From Apus apus (lineage: Eukaryota; Chordata; Aves; Apodiformes; Apodidae), in the NCBI RefSeq assembly GCF_020740795.1, contig NC_067285.1, forward strand, positions 75,988,342 to 76,052,341: a DNA stretch of 64,000 nucleotides, in the 5' to 3' direction. The translations under genes were made by a program, and so were the position numbers. Under the pieces are notes generated by a model. The model searched no databases and was not told the DNA's origin. It saw nothing but the letters and a program-made list of their open reading frames with translations. This document shows, piece after piece, positions 51,501-63,499 of this stretch. Each line of letters begins with the position of its first letter. The first letter of the stretch is position 1.

Positions 51501-54300
51501 AGTTACAAACACATTTCTTAAGAGATAAGCAGAAGTAAGACTCCAATGGTATTTAACAAAAGATTACAGAGAATTTTAAGCAATATGGCAGATAAGAAAC
51601 ATCAGATGAATAAGAACACATGCTCTCACTTCCACTAGGAAAGAAATCACGGAAACTTTGTATATCTAGCAAAAGTGTGGACTGAAGTTTTCAAATTTTA
51701 ATTGAGAAATCATGTCAGCGAAGTACTCAAGGACAACCACATGCAAAAAACCCCAAAATATTTGTGTTTGGCTGTGCATAAATGCTAACAGTGCAAGATA
51801 AAACCTAAATGTCTGTTTTAAATCAAGGACAGTGATATAACAGGCACACCAGAAATACAATGAAAGCAAGAAAAATAAGCAAGATATTGATACAAAAAAC
51901 ATTGTAAAGTCATCAAACGGGATATCAACTCATCAAATAAAATACGAATTGCAGAACAATTTCACTGAGGAAACAGGTGTTAAAATCAGCAGATTTCACT
52001 GTAGATGAATGAGAACAATTCACATTGGTAAAAAAAAAAATCAGACCTAAATACATATATAAGGAAAATGAACTCATATTCAGGACTCATATAGTATTCT
52101 TATATAGCTTATGAAAATTTAAGTGTAAAGGTTAGGAAAAGGCAAAACAATTAGGTATTATTTTTGGAAGCAGTATCAAACAAAACACCCTTTTTTCTTT
52201 TTTTTTTCCCAGATAAATCCACAGTGGATACTAAGTGGTTCCACCTGCTCTTCCCTCAAGAAAATTGAAAAGTAAAGCAAAGGACAACAAAGACAACATA
52301 AGGTTCAAGAGCATTCCAGCAACAAGGAACTAAAGGAAATACAACTCTTAAGTCTGAAACAGAAACAACAGAGGCAGGCAGGATACAACAGATGCCTACA
52401 TAAGAGGGCTGATACAGTGTCACATCAAATATAAGAACCCCTAAGCCTCAACCAGGGGTCTAGGACAACTGTCCACCGCCAACTCTTACGCCAGACGCTT
52501 TTCATGGCTGACTCTCAGCCAGAACAATTCTATGTGGATCGGCGCTGTGCTGTTCCTTCCTGCCACTGCAGTCCTCCCTGCAGTGGGGCAGCCACCAGCT
52601 CCCCAGCTTCCTGAACAAGACCCTCCTGTATTTCTCCCCACACACCTTCCATCCTGTCTGCATGTTAGCTGGCCCACTTGTGCTGGTGTAGAAGCACCCG
52701 GTGGAGGGTTGGTGGCCATGAACAGTTGGCAGTGGAGTTGCCCCTTTCTGCTCAAACAGAACTAACAAATGGCAGATTCAACATATCAATCACAAATTAC
52801 TGGAGGTACAAGTGCCTTCTAAGGAGACATCACCACACCCTTGATCTGATACTACCCTATGCATTCACTACTTCCATTGTCAAAGAGATCATACAAAGCC
52901 AGAGAGAACCCTAATCTGGCAAACATTATTTCTTAGAGTAGGTGTACACAGTAAATGCTAAAATGGATTACCGTTTTTAACTAGTTCTCAGTTTGAAGAA
53001 AAAGGGAAAAAATGCCTTTAGGAAATATAACTTTTAGGCTACCAACACTTCAGTCTGGTCCTACAGAAACATCAGTAATGAAAATACAGTATGCACTGCA
53101 ATATTAAAAAAAAAAAAATTCCTTTGCAGCATGCTGAGATTCTTTTGAGGGTGTTACTTCAGGTTTTAATCACAAATATAAACTAAAAATGCCATTGCTA
53201 ATAACTTATTTAACAGTTCCCTTACCTTCCAAAAGAAAGGGATAATAATAACTAGGGTCAGAACTCACTCAGGGGAAATTATTTTCAGCCTCCTAAGTTT
53301 GGCTTCTGGTCAAGGTGTGTCACACAGACTTTGCCTCTAAAACATTAAGGACAGGTATGGGTAGCAGTCAAGTTACTGACATATTACTACTTGACTAGTA
53401 AAAATGGGAGTACTAGCTGTCCTTCACACCTTCAGCACCCTCAGAAAACAATTCACCTGTTCTCTGACCAATTCCTCCTATGCAAGAGAAACATAATTAG
53501 CAATTTTATTTTTGTTGCAGAGACAACTCTTCACAGCAAGTAACGCTACCCCTCTACAAAGAGATAAGAAGTAAGATAAGGACTCCTGAAAGGACTAGCT
53601 TTAGTGATGTTTTATATTCCAAAGTGATAACACAACCAACCGTAAATCCCCCTGAATATACAACCATTTATTGTATCATTTCTCAATACATACCTGCGAG
53701 AAGCTTGAACATGCACTGTTTTCTGGCACACACGTAACATTTCCCAGCTGCACAAATGAAGAAAATCTCAGACTTTGAAGACTCAAAGTTATCATCAGTG
53801 GGATCTCTTCTTTCTGTACTTTGGTTTGTGCCAAGATGGGAAGTAATTTCAAAAGCTGAATCCACATCTGGATCATGATGCAACACTGGAGCTAAGAAGT
53901 GAAGGTCCTAAGCGATATTCATAGCTTTCTTCAGGGAGGATAAAAACATTGATTACCAAAAATTACTTGACCTCAATAGAAAAGCCTGAGGTCAAATTTT
54001 GGGTAATTTTTCAGCAAGGGAGGAGCATTCAGGATCATTTACAGCTTAATAATTACTCTGCTTGAAAAGCTGCTTTGAATAAAATAGATGGCTATTTTAT
54101 TGACTACACATACATATTAAAGAGCATCTACATAACACAGTAGTGGAACAGAGCGTTCAAGATGACATAAAGTAAAACAACTTAATTTCACCCTCTGAAA
54201 GGGATAGGTGTTTTCAAAACATCTATAGAGTCAGTGAAGTCTTTTATGTGGCAAAGTCTGCAACTGTACTGTTCACCACTGCACGTGCAGCTCCAACTCC
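45551..54300. other. Intergenic region between PALLD and the CR1 element
   Basis: AT-rich sequence with short open frames only, none with a recognisable domain. The patch 52440-52770 is distinctly GC-richer and locally open on both strands, but matches no family I know; it could be an old repeat or an lncRNA exon. Otherwise I see poly(A/T) tracts and nothing else. Confidence 0.7.
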
Positions 54301-54304
54301 GAAT

Positions 54305-56430
54305 ATTACAGAATAACAGAATGTTAGGGGTTGGAAGGGACCTCGAAAAATTATGTAGTCCAACCCCCCTGCCAGAGCAGGATCCCCTTTACTACGTCAC
54401 ACAGGAACACATGCAGGCGGTGGGTTTTTAGTATCTCCAGTGACGTAGACTTCACAACCTCTCTGGGCAGCCTGTTCCAGTGCTCTGTCACCCTCACAGT
54501 GAAGTTTTTCCTTATGTTTACCTGGAACTTCCTATGCTCCAGTTTGCACCCACTGCCCCTTGCCCTATCATTCCACGTCACTGAAAAAAGCCTGGCTTTG
54601 TCCTCCTGACACTCACCCTTTACATATTTGTAAACGTTGATGAGGTCACCCTTCAGTCTCCTCTAAGCTCAAGAAACCCAACTCCTTCAGCCTTTCCTAA
54701 GGGAGATATTACACTCCCTACATCATCTTTGTGGCTCTGCACTGGACTCTTTCAAGCAGTTCCCTGTCCTTCTTGAACTGAGGGGCCCAGAACTGGACAC
54801 AATATTCCAGATGCTGCCTCACCAGGACAGAGTAGAGGGGGAGGAGAAACGCCCTTGATCTACTAATCACACCCTTTCTAATACACCCCAGGATGCCACT
54901 GGCCTGCTTGGCTACAAGAGCACATCACTGGCTCATGGTCATCATCCTGTCCACCAGGACCCCCACGTCCCTTCTCCCTACACTGCCCTCCAGCAGGTCA
55001 GCCCTCAGCCTACACTGCTACATGGGGTTGTTCTTTCCCAGCTGGAAGACTCTTGCCCTGTTGTATTTCATTAAACATCTCTCCACCCAACTCTCCAGCC
55101 TATCCAGGTCTCGCTGAATGGCAGCACAGCCTGCTGGTGTGTCAGCCACTCTTCCCAGTTTAGTGTCATCAGCAAACTTGCTGAGGGCACACTCTGTTCC
55201 CTCATCCAGGTCATTCATGAATATATTGAATTGTACTGGTTCCAGTACCAGCCCCTGAGGGACTCCACTAGATACAGGCCTCCAACTAGACTCTGTCCCA
55301 TTGACCACAACTCTCTGACTTCTTCAACCAGTTCACGATCCACTCACTACTCCATCCTCCAGACACACTTCCTCAGTTTAGCTGTGAGGATGCTGTGGGA
55401 TGCTGTCAAAGGCTTTACTGAAATCAAGATAAACTACATCCACTTCTCTACCATCATCTATCCACCTGGTTATGTCCTCATAAAAGGCTATCAGCTTCCT
55501 AATTACCCTCTCATCCTTGATACGCCTAGAGACAGCACTGAGGATAAGTCGTTCCACCAGCTTTCCAGGAATAGAGGTGAGGCTGACTGGTCTATAGTTA
55601 CCTGGGTCCTCCATCCTCAGGCACCTCTCCCATTCCCCACGACTTACCAAAAATGATGGAGAGTAGCCTAGTGATTTCCACCAGCTCCTTTAGCATCCAT
55701 GGGTGCATCCCATCAGGATCCATGGATTTATGGATGTCGAGATTCCTTAAATGGACCCTAACCTAGTCCTCATTGACCAAGGTAAGCTCCTCCTTTATCC
55801 TGAGTTCTTCTGGGGAGTCATGGGTCTGGAGCTCCTAAGAACAGTCTCCAGCAGTAAAGAAAGAGACAAAGAAGGCATTCAGTAACTCAGCCTTCTTTGT
55901 ATCCTGTCACCAGGGCACCCACCTTGTACAGCAATGGGCCTATACTGCCTCTACTGTTATTTTTGTTCACAATGTATTTGAAGAAGCCCTTTCTGTTGTC
56001 CTTGACCTCTGTTGCAAGGTTTAATTCCAAGGAGGGCTTAGCTTTCCTAGTTACCCCCCTTACATCTTCTGAAAACAGAGGGCCGACCTTCTATTCTTCC
56101 TTGTGGAAGAGGCTGTTGTATGGCTGGAAGGCCTATCTGACCATGGTAAGACCTCTGGTATAGGTTGCCTATCATCCACATCCCCATTAGACTGGCTGTC
56201 TTCCAGCAGCGCTTCATATCTATTCTGGATAGGAGCTTCTATAAATATATTAACAACAGAGAGAACAGGGAGACCCTTCATCCCCTATTGGATGCAGGAG
56301 GCACTCCCTGCAGCCGGGGAGCCTGGACACACCTACATGTTTGCATGGGACCTGTCTGGGTCTCCACATTTCTTTGGACAACAGCCTTTGGCCGAGTTGC
56401 GACCATAGCTGGTCCTTCGAATGACTAAGC
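54305..56430 (-). mobile_element. CR1 LINE, about 2.1 kb, antisense, decayed ORF2
   Basis: On the - strand this reads as chicken-repeat-1. Its 3' end is at 54305, where the + strand shows the diagnostic GTTAGGGGTTGGAAGGGACC complement of the CR1 3' terminus (54325-54344). Reverse-transcriptase fragments read 5' to 3' on the - strand: 55650-55378 with DPGNYRPVSLTSIPGKLVER and YLDFSKAFDSI, then 55308-55018 with SSGVPQG and the catalytic FADDTKLG. These lie in different frames with stops between, so the element is inactive. The endonuclease half is absent or unrecognisable, and the 5' limit (about 56430) is an estimate. CR1 is the dominant LINE of birds and usually 5'-truncated. Confidence 0.92.
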
Positions 56431-57224
56431 AGGCACACTGCCAGGACATGCCTAAATGACTCACCACACCCACTTTGTTCCATCTTGATCACTGCACAGG
56501 GATCTGTGACCCCTGCACTCCTGAGGTGTTTAAATAGCCCGCTGGGGCTGTAGCTCCACCCATGCCTCACCTCCCTCTCTCACAAGATGGTCAGTTCAGG
56601 AAGGGGATTGCTCCACTCAACTCACTTCAGGGAAGAAAAAAATTTAAAAATAATTTCAGAAAAAGCACCAAGGGCTGCTTGCAGTGCTCTCTTTGGCCAT
56701 CACCCTGGCAATGCCTGCACCACATCAGCCCCTACTGTGAAAGTTGCCAGGTCCTGGCAGCTTCCTCCTCTTACCTGGGTTTTCTCTGCTGAAGGAAGCT
56801 CTGATCCACCCTGTCCACCAAGATCCGATGCTCCGGTCACTGATGTAGATGGCTCTGGGGCAACTGGTCTCAGCGAGTGTTTGTTTGTTCAGTTTTGGAC
56901 ATTTGAACTAGCAACTCCAGTGACCAATGAACAGTCCTTCAATATATAGCACGTGCTACCGGATTAAATGAGTTGCTGTACATACATTCAAGAATGGTAC
57001 TGAGCAGGTTTTGTCGATACAAAAACACATTACATATAATCTCCTAAACACAATTTAGGTATGCTGGAAATCTAGAAGCTCCTAGCTTTGTAGCACTAGC
57101 TGCAAAGAAACAAAAACCAAAGGCAACTGCTTGCCACTTTGTAGGGATTGATAAGAATAAAAAATTATACAGTTTGCAACCTTCACCCTAGATGAAAAAC
57201 TTAATGCAATCATACCTGCCAAGC
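56431..57224. other. Intergenic sequence beside CR1 and downstream of CBR4
   Basis: Up to about 56900 the base composition resembles the adjoining CR1, and it may be its 5' continuation or another repeat, but I could not match it. From 56940 to 57224 it is plain AT-rich sequence. Confidence 0.5.
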
Positions 57225-57609
57225 CATAAGCATATCTGCGCTTTATTAACTTTTGTGTAACATGATATTTGAAAGAAAATCTTGACCCTATCCCAAATTG
57301 GAAAACATAACTTCAAAAAAATATAGTGCTTTAAAAATTATACAGCATGTTATTTAAAACTATCAACATACCAAAACCAGATTTTTTCAAATTCTTATAT
57401 GCACAGACTTCATAATACCAAATGGACTCTTCAGGTAGCTAAATGTACACACTGGACTTCACCGCTGCTGAATTTCTCCTCTGATTAAATAATATCAAGT
57501 CAATTACATATATCAATCTCCAACTAACTTCCATACCCCTCCCTTTAACTATTATATCTTTATATACTCCCATAATGACATTTAAGTAGATGCTTATTCT
57601 AGGTAGTAT
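57225..57609 (-). other. CBR4: CBR4 3' UTR with poly(A) signal
   Basis: About 385 bases follow the TAA stop. AATAAA on the - strand corresponds to TTTATT at 57242-57247, the first canonical signal after the stop. The cleavage site is inferred. Confidence 0.65.
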
Positions 57610-57788
57610 TTAAGTCATAAGCTGCAAACCTCCATCTACAACTAGAGTACTCCCTGTAACATAAGGGGACTCTAGGAGAAAGACAACAGCTTGTGCAACT
57701 TCCCGAGGCTCTCCAAATCTTCCAAGGATAATTGCTTTCTTCAACTCATCTTCTTCCAAATGAGCAGTCATCTCTGTGTGAATAAAGC
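57610..57788 (-). CDS. CBR4: CBR4 coding exon 5 (last) with stop
   Basis: The acceptor CTCTCTTAG is on the - strand; two bases complete Gly, 58 codons follow, then TAA at 57612-57610. It encodes FIHTEMTAHLEEDELKKAI, LGRFGEPREVAQAVVFLLES, PYVTGSTLVVDGGLQLMT. The P-G-F-x-x-T-x-M segment covering the cofactor and the LGRFGEP-to-DGG block are standard SDR C-terminal features. Confidence 0.96.
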
Positions 57789-59108
57789 CTAAGAGAGGAG
57801 AGATATTTGAAGAGTTACCTAATCTTCAACTAAATTCCTCTAGTGTATTTTCCCTGGAATCCTCCAAAGTGAAATCTACTACCAGGACTCAGGGCCAGCT
57901 ACCACTCTTCAAGGTTTCAGAAGTCAGTCCACATAATTTTATTGCCAAGACCAATTTTTTAACCTAAGCAATAAATTATCTCCCAGTTTTGGAAGCACTG
58001 ATGTAACAATCAAAATGCACTGATCTCTAGAAGTCCATTAAGAAAAATAAATAAATAAAAAGGTAACTAAAATTTGGTCCCAAAACCATATTTAGCATCA
58101 TTTTGCAGAAAGACAAAATAGTTATTTCACCAAAACACTCTAAATAAAAACATGAGTATGAAATCTCTGGCAAGAAACCCCTGCAGCTTGCAAGTGTTTC
58201 TATTATATTTTGGAATTTACAGCACTGTTTGCATCATTTCTAAGATAGCATTCACTGTAAGAATATTTCTTGACATATCAGAAAGACACTTTACAATCTG
58301 AGATTCAGTTTTCCTGCTGCTGCACTTCTCTTCACATAAGCTGCAGCTTCAAAAAGAGCTGACTTGATCAGCCTTCTAGCTACCACCAAAATGGAAAGTC
58401 CTAGTTTTGCTTTCTACTGCACAGCTCTTCCCTTTTACAATGGCTCTGGACCTGTCATAAAGCTGTTCAAATCACTAACAATAAAAAGTATTTTACCCAT
58501 CTAGTTTGCAAGCTGAACTGCTTCATGAAGAGGTCTGAAAGGCATTAGAGCAAGGACAAGGTGAGCTGCAGAGTACACAGCTGTAAGTGCAAAAAGTCAG
58601 AAAAGACAAAGATTTTTCTTAAGGGTGGTGGTTTGCTTGGGCTAGATGGTCTTAGGAAATCACAGCCTTGTCCTTGCAAAACTTTCTTTCCAGAACCTCT
58701 CCTTTTACTACAGGGATACACAAGGATGCTTTCATACCAGCTTCTTGTAGTCCTTCATGCTTCTCTAATAACAAATAAGCATTCTCTAGCAGGAGATGAG
58801 GGTAGCTGTCTGTATGTAATGAATTCTAATGCTCCCATCTGCAAGGACAGCAGGATGTAAAGTTGGAACCAAGCAAAAAAGAAATTTATTATGTAATACT
58901 GGATAGAGTAACAGGTGGACACACTGTTCCAAATTTCTCAGTGTTCCCTTAAAATCCTAAAGGTTTTGTACAAGAACACATTGCACTTTAAACTGAAAAA
59001 CATTAACTTACAAAAGTTGAAGAAAATAATAGAAGCTACTTTCAGGGTACAGGAAATATCCAGCAGTTTTGATCATGTATTGCAAGAGTCAAGGAAGTAG
59101 GAACTAAC
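57789..59108 (-). other. CBR4: CBR4 intron 4, 1.3 kb
   Basis: GT-AG intron on the - strand (donor GTTAGT, acceptor CTCTTAG). The open frame 58561-58860 on the + strand has no domain signature. Nothing else is recognised. Confidence 0.85.
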
Positions 59109-59243
59109 CTGGAGCAACCACGTTGACTCGAATTTGCCTTTTCCCCACTTCTTTAGCAAGAGAGCGTGAAAATCCAACTAATCCTGCTTTGGTAGCACTG
59201 TATACACTTTGACCAGAGTTGCCTTTAAGTCCTACAATACTTC
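59109..59243 (-). CDS. CBR4: CBR4 coding exon 4, catalytic Ser-Tyr-Lys
   Basis: 135 nt: two bases complete Gly134, 44 codons follow, and one base is passed on. It encodes [40 protein letters not shown] and VVAP. Ser135, Tyr148 and Lys152 form the SDR active site, and the following helix and IRVNVVAPG strand are typical. The - strand acceptor is TTTTAG and the donor GTTAGT. Confidence 0.97.
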
Positions 59244-59821
59244 CTAAAATAAACATCAAATAGAAGGAGAGATTCAATTACTAATTAGAAAATTTGTACT
59301 AGCTTTATTATTTAGTTTTAAATTTGGAATGGAAAATGAAATTATAAGAAAAGGAATTAAAAATATATTACTAAATGTACTTTATAGCCTACTGCTGGGA
59401 TAAGTAAATACCTTGATTATCAGTGATTTTTGTGGAATCCGTATATTCATGTTGACCAAAAGGCACCAGGAGTGTAAAATCAAGAGCTTTCTAAAAAAAT
59501 ACCTTTGCAAAGAGGAAAAAAAAGAAACCAACTGTACCTATTTGATTCTTAGTGAATAACTAGCTGTCAGTAGATTTAGCTACTGAAAGAGCTGATAGAG
59601 AATGGTAAAATTATTTTTTCAATAAAATATAAATTCTGAAGTGTTTTTTACTGAAATATGCTGGTTTTACATAAGCATTAATGAAGAAATGCTAAACACA
59701 GGAGATCTAAATTCAAAGAAACTAGTCAATTGTAATCAGCAACATTTCAGCATGTTACACCTGCTAAACCTTTCCAAAAAACTACTGCATAGAATCCAAC
59801 TGGATTAGACAAGCAACTTAC
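59244..59821 (-). other. CBR4: CBR4 intron 3, 578 bp
   Basis: GT-AG intron with a strong donor (GTAAGT on the - strand). AT-rich, no other feature is recognised. Confidence 0.85.
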
Positions 59822-59958
59822 CGATATTGACAATAGCACCTCCCTGTTGTTGTATCATGCTTTTTACAGCAGCTTTGCATGTCAACATTGTTCCCAATAG
59901 GTTAGTATGAATCTGGGCTATCATATCTTCAGTCTTGGTTCTCAGTAACAAGCCATCC
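59822..59958 (-). CDS. CBR4: CBR4 coding exon 3
   Basis: 137 nt: one base completes Arg88, 45 codons follow, and one base passes on. It encodes DGLLLRTKTEDMIAQIHTNL, LGTMLTCKAAVKSMIQQQGG and AIVNI. This includes the SDR helix with the structural Asn in HTNLLG, which completes the catalytic tetrad. Acceptor TGTTTGTCAG and donor GTAAGT are both good. Confidence 0.97.
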
Positions 59959-60436
59959 CTGACAAACAGACCAAAAAACCCAAAAGAACTCACTGAACAA
60001 TCCCAATGATTACATTTATTCATAATAAAACACCACTGATTCATGGAATATTATTGGGGATTTATATGATTCTAGCATTCAAAATTATGACACTGCAAAG
60101 ATGATGCGTAGCAAGAAAAAAATTAGACATTCTTCTGGCAGCAAAGGGTCCTTTGCAGATAGGTATCAAACATTGTTTTGAACCATTTCAGGGGGAAATG
60201 GAAGAAACAGGAGTAGAGGGGGAATTAATAAGTTCAGAACAGAAATTACAGTGAAAGCTATATCCCCTGTTGGAATTCTACCTTCACATCAGGAATGAAG
60301 TTTGGGTGAGTGCTTAATACTGTTCTCAGCTGTACTCGTTAACAATACTCTTACTAAATGTAAAGGCCCTTCACACCATGTTACATGAAGATGCTGTCAT
60401 CTAGAGTTACATATCATCTTGTAACATATAACTAAC
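59959..60436 (-). other. CBR4: CBR4 intron 2, 478 bp
   Basis: GT-AG intron (donor GTTAGT on the - strand). No other feature is recognised. Confidence 0.85.
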
Positions 60437-60557
60437 CTGTTGATTCCAGCTGCATTAACCAGGTAGTTAATAGGACCTAAATGCCTCTGCATCTCCTCAA
60501 AAGTATTTTGGACTTCTTGTTCACTGGATACATCACATCTAAGTGCCAGATGTCCTG
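60437..60557 (-). CDS. CBR4: CBR4 coding exon 2
   Basis: 121 nt: two bases complete residue 48, 39 codons follow, and two bases pass on. It encodes GHLALRCDVSSEQEVQNTFE, EMQRHLGPINYLVNAAGIN. Cys-Asp-Val near the start binds the adenine side of the cofactor and NAAG (82-85) stabilises the central sheet. The acceptor is a tandem CAGCAG: using the first gives LGAGHLA and keeps the human length, using the second removes one codon (LGGHLA). Confidence 0.96.
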
Positions 60558-61090
60558 CTGTAATGAAGTAATGGCACAACATGATAATAGCAAAAGACAG
60601 TATACCCTTCATAAACCTTCTTCAGAATTTATCAAGTCAATTGTTAAAATAGACATTGGACTAGTTGTAACATGAGAAACCCATTTTATCACCAGAGAAT
60701 TAAATAAAAATAATTTTACAAGTATTGTATTGATTAGTTACATGACAATTTCTTGTTTTTATTTAGCCTTTTGAAACCAGAAGCTCAGACTGGTCAGTTC
60801 TGGCTTGGTTGGGAACCATGGATGACTCAGTTCATATTACCACCCTGTTGTGATCTTGAACAACTCTCTTCATCTTACCTGTTCTATCCGTAAGATATAA
60901 ACTGTAGAATACTTAACTTTCCCAAAGAGTATTGTGAAAATTGTACCGATATGGCTTTCTTTCAAATTTCTCAGCTTTTAATTTCATTTTAATCTAGGTA
61001 AAACAATGAGGTTTACTTTATTACTTAGTACTTTTAAAAGTTAACTAATCACTAGACAATGAAGAAAGTATTGCATAGCAGTATACATAC
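60558..61090 (-). other. CBR4: CBR4 intron 1 (first coding intron), 533 bp
   Basis: GT-AG intron with a GTATGT donor on the - strand and a TTCATTACAG acceptor. Nothing else is recognised. Confidence 0.85.
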
Positions 61091-61232
61091 CACCAAGATT
61101 ACGTGCAGTGGTTTGGGCTACTTCCAGATTTCTAGCAATAATTGCCAAGCGGCAGCCTCTCTGTGCCAGTAATTCTGCAACAGCTTTTCCTATTCCTCGG
61201 GATCCTCCGAAAATGGCACAAACCTTGCCCAT
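61091..61232 (-). CDS. CBR4: CBR4 coding exon 1 with start codon
   Basis: ATG at 61232-61230 on the - strand, in good context (A at -3, G at +4), gives MGKVCAIFGGSRGIGKAVAE, LLAQRGCRLAIIARNLEVAQ, TTARNLG, then one base of codon 48. This matches the human MDKVCAVFGG start residue for residue in length. GGSRGIG is the NADPH-binding loop and the following Arg-containing strand end (IIARN) marks NADPH preference. Upstream in frame there is no other ATG before non-conserved sequence. Confidence 0.95.
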
Positions 61233-62939
61233 CTTCAAAAATAATTCACAAATTGCAATTCAACTATGACTTTCACATTCAATATAGCAGAGAATAACCA
61301 CTGTTATTGTCAGCATCACAGCCTGTACTAATCTGCAGCGTTTTGTAACATCAGATTACAGAATTAGGGTTTGTTAATTTTTTTATTCACCAAAAAATTA
61401 ATACTTGAACTAAATTAGACACCACTTCTACAAATGCAAGCTAGTTCTTAATAATTTCTGAACTAGTAAAAAAATTACACATGTAACCTAGCCTTTCAAC
61501 TCTAGGGTTAAAACTCCTATCCAGTTGATGAAATGTGTTACTTTACTATCTAAAGACCATAACATATTGTACAGCTGTTTATTCAAAGCCAATCTAGTAG
61601 TTCTATTGTTCTTGTAAGCACTACTCGTACTAAAGTAATTTAACCTCAAGGTCTCACCCCATCTTAAGTATCTGTGTTGGATTTCCACATTACAAACATT
61701 ACTGAGCATGATCTAATACTACAGCATTCACACTAGTTTTATACTAAGTTACCCTACATAATACTATGTTTCACCACTAGCCTTAGGTTTTTTTTGTTTC
61801 TACCTCTGAAGAAAAAAAAACACTTTTTGAAATGTGATATGATTGTGAATTAGCTAGCTCAGATGTCTAGAAAGGAGTTTAAGAGAAAGAACTTCTGTAG
61901 AACGAGCTTTTATTCTGCAATTTCTAGAAACCAATCAGCTGTTCTGGGATTTCCAGACAAGCCACAGCCAGAATCCAAGCAATAGTAATTAACCTCTTTT
62001 CCATACAGATGAATAAATACTTTTTGAACCCAGTTAAACTTTGTCTCCATAACATCCTGAGTCAACAAAGTTTCATTATTTATGAAAAAGTACTTACTTT
62101 TGTTCTTAACTTGCTTTCTGATCAGAGACTACTGTGCATTTCTCTTCATACCATTCCCTTACTGTTTGTAACTTCTGAAGCTACTCTTCTGCACATTACT
62201 CTCCTCCTGTATCCTCTTCTGGGTCTATTTAGTTACTCTTACACCCATGCAAGCCATCCTGTATCTCACTAAGACTGTCCAAACTCTTAATCCTGCCAGC
62301 CCACTCTTTGCATTACCTAGGTCTATTATACCTTTTTTGATGTGCAATAACCAGAAAAGCACAGAGTCTCAAACATACAAGGACACCATCAACTCATACA
62401 ATGGCAAACTGATTTTAGTCTTCTATGACAGGGCCTGAAAGAGAAGCCTTTTCTGCAACAGAAAGTAACCCCATGTGTCTACTTCCACTAGCAAGCTTAA
62501 ATTGGCTTCCTAAGAGCTGGAAGAGGATTAAATATCTGCTTCTCAGGTGGTGGCCCTTTTGAAAGAATACATACAAAATTACGTCCTGCACGAAAGCAAT
62601 TATTTAGTGATAAAAAAAGACAGTGATACCTCACCAAGTTTTGGGCAGTCTTCATTAGGTAGCTAGATTGCAAGAGATTAATCAAGAGGTCTTGAACCCC
62701 AGTAACTAAACCTCTGATGGTCTTAGCAGACTAAAGGCAACCCATGACAGATGACAGATTTGTTAGCATCAGTCTTAGTCTGCCTTCCCCACCACCACTG
62801 CTCTCCTCTTATAGACTTAGCCACAAAGTCCCTTGGATTGTTGCAACAATATTGCGCTAGGATTTTTTCTCCATTTCCTCCTCTGTACTTCGTTCTTACC
62901 AGCACTGACCATACCTACTCTCTTATTTTTATTTGAAAT

Positions 62940-63010
62940 ACAGAATAATATAGATTAAAAAGGACCTCTGGAAGTCATCTTGTCTAACTCCTCCACCCCA
63001 AGCAATGACA
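62940..63010 (-). mobile_element. Short CR1 3'-end remnant, antisense
   Basis: The + strand CAGAATAATATAG, AAGGACCTCTGGAAGTCATC and TTGTCTAACTCCTCC match the complement of the CR1 3' UTR with substitutions. About 70 bases remain. Confidence 0.75.
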
Positions 63011-63044
63011 CGTGAGACATCTTATACTATTTATAAATGCTGTC

Positions 63045-63046
<2 letters not shown>

Positions 63047-63076
<30 letters not shown>
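63047..63076. repeat. (AT)15 microsatellite
   Basis: Fifteen uninterrupted AT units, likely length-polymorphic. Confidence 0.97.
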
Positions 63077-63078
<2 letters not shown>

Positions 63079-63499
63079 TCTTTTACAAAAAATTCTTAAC
63101 ATGCTTAGCTACACAGGACCCAGACAGCTGCCTGTGGGGAGAAAATTTTAAAATGTATGGATCTACCCTTCCTGTTCTCTCCAAAGGAAAAGCTCTTGGT
63201 GATTCTACCATTCTCTGGAAGCAGAGTGAAAGCCCCCTGTGCAACAGCTAGGTATTTACGGGAGGCGGACAAGGTCTACTTCCAACACCACAATATGCAA
63301 TTTGTGCTTTAGCACAAAAGAGCCATACAGATTCTTTAGAGGTGTGACCTGGGGAATACTGCAGAAGGAGGACGAATAAAGCTACACTCCCTGGTCAACC
63401 AAAGGCAAGGAAGACGAGCACCTTTTGAGCGACAGGTTCTTTTCCAGGTCGCCGCGCAGCACACACAAGCACCGGTTCCACCTCTGCCCTCCGGAGTCC

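Noticed and set aside
55231..55656. 141-codon open frame on the + strand
   Set aside because: It is the antisense shadow of the CR1 reverse-transcriptase region that reads properly on the - strand.
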